9,905 nucleotides of DNA, from positions 1 to 9,905 of the forward strand of contig JAEZHQ010000021.1 of the NCBI GenBank assembly GCA_023416455.1, given 5' to 3'. The DNA comes from Pseudomonadota bacterium (GTDB lineage Bacteria; Pseudomonadota; Alphaproteobacteria; Azospirillales; Azospirillaceae). Below, piece after piece: positions 6,173 to 9,905 of the stretch; position 1 is the stretch's first letter; the number at the start of each line of letters is the position of its first letter. Made by a program: the position numbers and the translations under genes. The notes below the pieces were generated by a model, which did not search any database, was not told the origin of the DNA, and saw only the letters and a program-made list of their open reading frames with translations.

Positions 6173-6729
6173 GCGGACATCATACGGGCGGATCCCCAGG
6201 CGGGTCCCCAGGCGGATTGCATGCAGCCGCCATCGCCCGGCCGGAACGGTCCGTCCTGGAGACGATGCCGGACAAGCTCCGCTCCTTCCTGGACTCGCTG
6301 GCCGCCCGGGTGGCCGGCGGGACCAACTGGATGGTGCGCAAGAAGACGGTGTGCGACCTGCTGCTCGGGCTCGACGCCTTCTTCGCCCTGCCGGCGGCCG
6401 AGCGCGGCGCCCTGCTCGGCTCCGAAACGGCGCCCGCGGAGGAGGCGGACGGCGACGGCGGCCCGGAGGACTTCCGCAAGGTGCTGCCGCTCTACGTCGC
6501 CGCCATGCTGGAAGGGCTCGACGAGGCCGCGATCACCGGCCCCGAGCAGGCCGCCGTCTACATCCTGTCCGTCCACCCGGAGCACCAGCAGGCCGCCGAG
6601 GCGTGGATGCTGGCCGACCCGCGCAACGGCAAGGCGGTGCGCCGGCTGATGCGGACGGACCGCCGCTACCGCCAGCTCATGGAGCGCATGAAGGGCCACT
6701 GGAAGGCGCTCGGCCGGCCGATCGCCTGA
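6169..6729 (+). CDS. Hypothetical protein coupled to hisN (186 residues)
   Basis: I do not recognise this family. The ATG at 6169 overlaps the hisN TGA and has a strong GGAGGAG (6154-6160) 8 bases upstream inside hisN, so translation is coupled. A later in-frame Met (6265, residue 33) has a GGAG only 3 bases away and is less likely. The first 30 residues are low-complexity, with GGSPGGSPGG from a DNA tandem repeat. From residue 33 on it looks like a soluble helical protein. Notable stretches are MVRKKTVCDLLLGLDAFFALP (55-75), an acidic linker (88-100), VLPLYVAAMLEGLDEAAITGPEQAAVYILSVHP (105-137), and a basic C-terminus with RRLMRTDRRYRQLMERMKGHWKALGR (158-183). No signal peptide, membrane helix or catalytic motif is apparent. 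Coupling to hisN does not by itself imply a role in histidine synthesis. Confidence 0.8.
   Translation: MSGHHTGGSPGGSPGGLHAAAIARPERSVLETMPDKLRSFLDSLAARVAGGTNWMVRKKTVCDLLLGLDAFFALPAAERGALLGSETAPAEEADGDGGPEDFRKVLPLYVAAMLEGLDEAAITGPEQAAVYILSVHPEHQQAAEAWMLADPRNGKAVRRLMRTDRRYRQLMERMKGHWKALGRPIA
6187..6217 (+). repeat. 12-bp tandem repeat in the start of the hypothetical gene
   Basis: GGCGGATCCCCA (6187-6198) is followed by GGCGGGTCCCCA (6199-6210) and a partial third unit GGCGGAT (6211-6217). The unit length is a multiple of three, so it codes for repeated Gly-Gly-Ser-Pro without breaking the frame. Confidence 0.75.
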
Positions 6730-6751
6730 GCGGCCGCCGGCAGACCGCGCT

Positions 6752-6780
6752 GACGCCCGTCACACCGAGGGGCGGGCGTC
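6752..6780. terminator. Hairpin between convergent hypothetical gene and aqpZ
   Basis: GACGCCCG (6752-6759) pairs perfectly with CGGGCGTC (6773-6780) around a 13-base loop that contains the aqpZ stop codon (6762-6760). It lies 22 bases after the hypothetical gene. No T-run is present, so termination is inferred from the convergent arrangement. Confidence 0.4.
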
Positions 6781-7500
6781 CCCGGTGATGTCCGGCTTGG
6801 CCGGCATCTCCTCGGCCATGATCCGGTAGGCGAGCCCGCCGAGCAGGGCGCCGGCGACCGGCGCCAGCCAGAACAGCCAGAGCTGCTGCAAGGCCCAGCC
6901 GCCGACGACCAGGGCCGGCCCGGTGCTGCGCGCCGGGTTGACCGAGGTGTTGGTCACCGGGATGCTGATCAGGTGGATCAGCGTCAGCGCCATCCCGATG
7001 GCCAGCGGGGCGAATCCGGCCGGTGCCCGGCGGTCGGTGGAGCCCAGGATCACCACCAGGAACATGAAGGTCAGCACCACCTCCGCGATCAGCCCGGAGG
7101 CGAGCCCGTACCCGCCCGGCGAATGCGCGCCGTAGCCGTTGGCGGCCAGCCCGCTCTCGGCCAGCGACCAGCCCGGCTTGCCCGAGGCGATGACGTACAG
7201 CACCAGCGCCGCCAGGACGGCCCCGGCCAGCTGGGCAATGACGTAGGGCAGGATGTCCTTGGCCGGGAAGCGGCGGCCGGCCCACAGGCCGATGGTCACC
7301 GCCGGGTTCAGGTGGCAGCCGGAGATGTGGCCGATCGAATAGGCCATGGTCAGCACCGTCAGCCCGAAGGCCAGGGCCACGCCGAGCAGACCGATGCCGA
7401 CCTCCGGGAAGGCGGCGGCCAGAACGGCGCTGCCGCAGCCGCCGAGGACCAGCCAGAAGGTGCCGATGAATTCCGCCGTGGCGCGCCGGAACATGGACAT
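6760..7500 (-). CDS. aqpZ: Aquaporin Z, water channel
   Basis: The 246-residue product is an inner-membrane water channel with six hydrophobic helices and two half-helices. Both NPA boxes are intact (HLNPAVT, N65-A67; SVNPARS, N188-A190). The aromatic/arginine filter matches E. coli AqpZ: F45, H176, T185 and R191, the set expected for water rather than glycerol. Long stretches, such as LTLIHLISIPVTNTSVNPARS, match my recollection of E. coli AqpZ residue for residue. The start at 7500 has a GAGGAGG site 8 bases upstream; the ATG at 7494 is a poorer choice, and the open frame back to 7692 is rejected because it runs through the palindromic repeats. It is transcribed alone, convergent with the hisN pair and divergent from the transport gene. 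A weak -10-like TATGTT on the minus strand lies near 7590-7600. Confidence 0.97.
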   Translation of the reverse strand: MSMFRRATAEFIGTFWLVLGGCGSAVLAAAFPEVGIGLLGVALAFGLTVLTMAYSIGHISGCHLNPAVTIGLWAGRRFPAKDILPYVIAQLAGAVLAALVLYVIASGKPGWSLAESGLAANGYGAHSPGGYGLASGLIAEVVLTFMFLVVILGSTDRRAPAGFAPLAIGMALTLIHLISIPVTNTSVNPARSTGPALVVGGWALQQLWLFWLAPVAGALLGGLAYRIMAEEMPAKPDITGDARPSV

Positions 7501-7617
7501 AGCGCGAACCTCCTCACCGCTTCGTTTCCCTGCCCCCGTTCCCCTCCGGCATGCTGCACCACCGCCGCCGCCCGGCCCAGCGGCGGGGCGTAACATACGG
7601 TTGCCGGAATGGCCGCC

Positions 7618-7661
7618 CCTGGAGTTTCGTGCGTTTAATCTGAAACGCACGAAACTCCAGG
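7618..7661. repeat. Perfect 19-bp inverted repeat in the aqpZ-yejA spacer
   Basis: Positions 7618-7636 pair perfectly with 7643-7661 around the 6-base loop AATCTG. The stem contains GAGTTTCGTGCGTTT and its complement. A T-rich stretch (CCTTTGTTTT, 7662-7671) follows on the plus strand, as in an intrinsic terminator, but no plus-strand gene ends here: the neighbours are the starts of divergent genes. It is less GC-rich than its surroundings and adjoins the repeat at 7674-7722, so it is better read as part of a composite intergenic palindromic element. A small-RNA terminator is the alternative. Confidence 0.85.
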
Positions 7662-7673
7662 CCTTTGTTTTGC

Positions 7674-7722
7674 GAGCGGATTCACGCTTCAAATCGATTC
7701 CGATTTTACGCGATCCGCTCTA
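7674..7722 (+). repeat. Intergenic palindromic repeat, copy 2
   Basis: This is the more complete copy of the element found at 5287-5335. Outer arms GAGCGGAT (7674-7681) and ATCCGCTC (7713-7720) are perfect complements, and the core AAATCG (7691-7696) pairs with CGATTT (7701-7706) around ATTC. The 42 bases from 7681 to 7722 differ from copy 1 at one position. The orientation is the same as copy 1, about 2.39 kb away. Confidence 0.85.
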
Positions 7723-7723
7723 A

Positions 7724-7772
7724 GCAGGTTTTCCGAACTCCGCCCACATACGGGCGGGCTCGGAAAACCTGC
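7724..7772. repeat. Long hairpin immediately after repeat copy 2
   Basis: GCAGGTTTTCCGA (7724-7736) pairs perfectly with TCGGAAAACCTGC (7760-7772). Inside it CCGCCC (7740-7745) pairs with GGGCGG (7752-7757) around the loop ACATAC, giving 19 paired positions with a small internal loop. It begins one base after repeat copy 2 and has no counterpart next to copy 1. It precedes the transport gene by 123 bases and would lie in its leader if transcription starts upstream. Confidence 0.8.
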
Positions 7773-7895
7773 AAAACCATAGAGTCCGCAGGGCTCGAAA
7801 GGCCGGGCCTGTGGCCCGATCTGGAGAAACCTGCTTCGGGGCCGGCGGCCGTGCTAGGCTGGCGCCATCCCCACTCGCTGCCCCAAGGCCCGCCG
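7773..7895 (+). promoter_or_regulatory. Remainder of the 395-base spacer: weak signals upstream of the transport gene
   Basis: A 6-bp hairpin (CGGGCC 7804-7809 with GGCCCG 7813-7818) and AAACCTGCTT (7827-7836), the complement of AAGCAGGTTT at 7722-7731, lie here. GTGCTAGGCTGG (7851-7862) looks like the -10 region of many alphaproteobacterial promoters, but no good -35 is visible. AAGG at 7885-7888 is the only ribosome-binding candidate. The aqpZ-proximal part (7501-7617) holds the aqpZ Shine-Dalgarno and a CCGCCG/CGGCGG stem (7565-7570 with 7581-7586). Confidence 0.3.
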
Positions 7896-9746
7896 ATGCG
7901 CCGCACCCTCGCCGCCGCCCTGAGCCTCCTCATCCTGACCGGCGCCATCCTGACCGGCACCGCGCCGGCCGCCCCGGCGCTGGCCGAGGGCGCCCGCCTG
8001 CACGCGCTGAAGCAGTTCGGGGAACCGGCGTTCAAGCCAGGCTTCACCCATTTCCCACACGCCAACCCCGACGCGCCCAAGGGCGGCACGCTGACCCTGG
8101 CGGCGCTGGGCTCCTTCGACAGCCTGAACGCCATCATCCTGCGCGGCGTGCGGCCGCGCACGCTGGGGCTGATCTCCGACGCGCTGATGGTCGGGTCGGG
8201 CTGGGAGATGGACGCCGCCTACGGCGCGCTGGCGGAGGGGGTGGAGCTGGCGGACGACCGGAGCTGGGCGGTGTTCCACCTGCGCCCGGAGGCGCGCTGG
8301 CACGACGGGACGCCGCTGACCGCCGGCGACGTGGTCTTCGCCTGGGAGGCCATCCAGGCGCACGGGGCGCCCTTCCTGAAATCCTTCCTCGACCGCGTGG
8401 AGCGGGTCGAGGCGCTGGACGACCGGCGGCTGCGGATCGCCCTGACGACGGTGAACGAGATCAAGCCGATCATCGACTTCGCCACCAGCGTCGCGCCGCA
8501 GCCCCGCCACTGGTGGACGGCGCAGGGGCGCGACATCGCCAGGACCACGCTGGAGCCGCCGCTCGGCAGCGGTCCCTACCGGATCGCGGCGGTGGATCCC
8601 GGCCGCTCCATCACCTACGAGCGGGTGGCCGACCACTGGGGCCGCGACCTGCCGACGGCGCGGGGCTTCCACAATTTCGACAGCGTGAAGGTGGACTACT
8701 ACCGCGACGACGACGTCATGTTCGAGGCGTTCAAGGCCGGCGCCTACGACTTCCGCACCGAGAACCGGGCGCAGCGCTGGACCACCGGCTACGACTTCCC
8801 GGCGGCGCGGGACGGCCGGGTGGAGCGGCGCGCGGTGCGCAGCGAGACGCCGCTGGGCGCCCAGGGCTTCCGGCCGAACACGCGGCGGGCCAAGTTCGCC
8901 GACCCGCGCGTGCGCGAGGCGCTGGGCCTGCTGTTCGATTTCGAATGGATCCAGAAGAACATCCTGTACGGCCAGTACGAGCGGACGGCCTCGAACTTCC
9001 CGAACTCCGACTTCGGGGCCAAGGGGCCGCCGACGGCGGCCGAGCTGGCGCTGCTGGAACCCTTCCGCGGCCGGCTGCCCGAGGCGGTCTTCACCCGCGC
9101 CTTCGAGCCGCCGAGGACCGACGGGACCGGCAACACCCGCGCCAACCTGCGCGAGGCGATGCGCCTGTTCAAGGAGGCCGGCTGGGAGCTGAGGAACGGC
9201 CGCCTCACCCACGCCGCCACCGGCGAGGCCATGGCCATCGAAATCCTCCTCAACTCCGGCGGGCTCAACCGCGTGATCCAGCCCTATGTGGAGGCCCTGC
9301 GCAAGGCCGGCATCGACGCCGGCCTGCGCGTCGTCGACGCCGCGCAGTACGAGGCGCGCACCGAAGAGTTCGACTTCGACATGGTGGTCGCCAACTTCAA
9401 CTTCTTCACGCCGCCGGGGACCGAGCTGCGCAGCTATTTCGGCTCGGCGGCGGCCGACGTGAAGGGCTCGGCCAACTACGCCGGCATCCGGGAACCGGCG
9501 GCGGACGCGCTGATCGACCGTGCCCTGGCCGCCACCGACCTGGAATCGGTGCAGGCGGCCACACGGGCGCTGGACCGCGTGCTGCTGTGGGGGTTCTACA
9601 TGATCCCGCACTATTACAATCCGGAGATCTGGATCGCCCACAAGACCCGCTTCGGCTTCCCGGAGACGACGCCGAAATACGACCTCGACTTCCGCAACAG
9701 CGGCTATCCGGGGACCTGGTGGGTCGATCCGGCGCAGACGGGCTGA
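7896..9746 (+). CDS. YejA-like extracellular solute-binding protein (family 5) of a peptide ABC transporter
   Basis: The 616-residue product is a periplasmic binding protein delivering (oligo)peptides to an ABC importer. A signal peptide is clear: RR at 2-3, hydrophobic core about 5-20, likely cleavage after ALA (A30). The mature start HALKQFGEPAFKPGFTHFPHANPDAPKGGTL (36-66) is typical of the YejA branch (E. coli YejA about 604 residues). Family 5 landmarks follow: FHLRPEARWHDGTPLTAGDVVFAWE (127-151), GSGPYRI (224-230), FADPRVREALGLLFDFEWIQKNI (334-356), and a C-terminal YMIPHYYNPEIWIAHKTRFGFPE. No lipobox cysteine is seen. The frame is open back to 7665, but that would put 77 residues from the repeats before the signal peptide. 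Permease and ATPase genes are not in the window; I leave the symbol blank because paralogues are common. Confidence 0.92.
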   Translation: MRRTLAAALSLLILTGAILTGTAPAAPALAEGARLHALKQFGEPAFKPGFTHFPHANPDAPKGGTLTLAALGSFDSLNAIILRGVRPRTLGLISDALMVGSGWEMDAAYGALAEGVELADDRSWAVFHLRPEARWHDGTPLTAGDVVFAWEAIQAHGAPFLKSFLDRVERVEALDDRRLRIALTTVNEIKPIIDFATSVAPQPRHWWTAQGRDIARTTLEPPLGSGPYRIAAVDPGRSITYERVADHWGRDLPTARGFHNFDSVKVDYYRDDDVMFEAFKAGAYDFRTENRAQRWTTGYDFPAARDGRVERRAVRSETPLGAQGFRPNTRRAKFADPRVREALGLLFDFEWIQKNILYGQYERTASNFPNSDFGAKGPPTAAELALLEPFRGRLPEAVFTRAFEPPRTDGTGNTRANLREAMRLFKEAGWELRNGRLTHAATGEAMAIEILLNSGGLNRVIQPYVEALRKAGIDAGLRVVDAAQYEARTEEFDFDMVVANFNFFTPPGTELRSYFGSAAADVKGSANYAGIREPAADALIDRALAATDLESVQAATRALDRVLLWGFYMIPHYYNPEIWIAHKTRFGFPETTPKYDLDFRNSGYPGTWWVDPAQTG

Positions 9747-9761
9747 GGGCGGCTGCGCCTT
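9746..9761 (+). terminator. Weak hairpin at the end of the transport gene
   Basis: A stem of GGCG (9748-9751) with CGCC (9756-9759), extended by a wobble and an A-T pair to 9746 and 9761, closes a GCTG tetraloop. TTGATTGTG follows, only partly T-rich. It starts within the stop codon. Read-through into the next gene is quite possible. Confidence 0.3.
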
Positions 9762-9789
9762 GATTGTGCCCGGGGTGGCCCCCTACCTT
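9760..9789 (+). promoter_or_regulatory. Candidate promoter for the gene starting at 9834
   Basis: TTGATT (9760-9765) and TACCTT (9784-9789) are separated by 18 bases and match the sigma-70 hexamers at 4 of 6 and 3 of 6 positions. Transcription would start near 9796, with a leader of about 38 bases. The 87-base gap between the two coding regions makes a separate promoter plausible, but co-transcription is an equal option. Confidence 0.35.
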
Positions 9790-9833
9790 ACCCGAAACGC
9801 GACCTTGTCCGATCGGGGGAGACAGAGGGGCTC

Positions 9834-9905
9834 ATGACGACCATCAAGGCGGCGACCTTCAAGGCGACGGTCCTCGCGGCCGCGCTCGGCCTGGCCCTGC
9901 TGGCG
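9834..9905 (+). CDS. Start of a gene for a probable exported protein (cut by window edge)
   Basis: ATG at 9834 follows GAGGGG (9825-9830) and opens a frame that runs to the window end (24 codons). The product begins MTTIKAATFKATVLAAALGL and continues ALLA: a short basic part followed by a hydrophobic Ala/Leu run, i.e. a likely signal peptide. It lies 87 bases after the solute-binding protein in the same direction. In this setting a second binding protein of the same transporter is a reasonable guess, but the visible part gives no family evidence. Confidence 0.65.
   Translation, partial: MTTIKAATFKATVLAAALGLALLA

Noticed and set aside
7618..7671. Ordinary intrinsic terminator (19-bp stem plus T-rich tail)
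   Set aside because: No plus-strand gene ends upstream: this is the spacer between two divergent genes. A small RNA ending here is conceivable, but no promoter was found for one.
7501..7692. Upstream start for aqpZ at 7692
   Set aside because: The extension is encoded by the repeats; the GAGGAGG site and AqpZ N-terminus fix the start at 7500.
5287..7722. Repeats as part of a CRISPR array or insertion-sequence ends
   Set aside because: Only two copies, 2.4 kb apart, in the same orientation, with no spacers between regular units, no cas genes and no transposase; the genes between them are metabolic.
7665..7895. Upstream start for the YejA-like protein at 7665
   Set aside because: It would place 77 residues encoded by palindromic repeats before a clear signal peptide; the start at 7896 gives a normal export signal.
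7854..9641. Long open frame on the minus strand opposite the YejA-like gene, and another on the plus strand (7811-9763) in a different frame
   Set aside because: Both are shadows of the solute-binding protein gene with Arg/Gly/Ala-rich products of no recognisable family.

Overview
The window is about 9.9 kb of very GC-rich DNA with normal, densely packed bacterial genes. Gene content and order (dnaX tail–ebfC–recR; a membrane-anchored cytochrome c divergent from kdsB–pheA) and the protein sequences point to an alphaproteobacterium. High GC and the individual proteins suggest an Azospirillum-like Rhodospirillales member. This placement is from recognition only; no search was run.

Layout. 1-1053: the last codons of what is probably dnaX, then ebfC (ybaB) and recR on the + strand, a replication/recombinational-repair block. 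1054-1121: GC-rich hairpins between convergent recR and cycM. 1122-1655 (-): CycM-type cytochrome c with a good candidate promoter in the divergent spacer. 1892-3592 (+): kdsB (lipopolysaccharide Kdo activation) and pheA (phenylalanine synthesis). 3593-3879: hairpins and a candidate extended -10 promoter ahead of a 100-residue protein of unknown function (3880-4182). A 12-bp hairpin then separates it from convergent nudC (4228-5136, -). 5137-5374: divergent spacer holding one copy of an intergenic repeat. 5375-6729 (+): hisN-type phosphatase translationally coupled (ATGA) to an unrecognised 186-residue protein. 6760-7500 (-): aquaporin aqpZ. 7501-7895: a 395-bp gene-free region with a cluster of three strong palindromes, one of them a second copy of the repeat. 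7896-9746 (+): YejA-like peptide-binding lipid/periplasmic-type transport protein with a signal peptide. 9834-9905: start of another apparently exported protein, cut by the window edge.

Functionally this is mostly core metabolism: DNA repair, respiration, LPS and aromatic amino acid synthesis, nucleotide/NAD-cap hydrolysis, histidine synthesis, water transport and peptide uptake. I see no phage, transposase, CRISPR array, tRNA or rRNA. The least explained parts are the composite palindromic element at 7618-7772 with its partial relative at 5287-5335, the 100-residue protein with its structured leader, and the 186-residue protein coupled to hisN. I found no convincing new multi-gene system.
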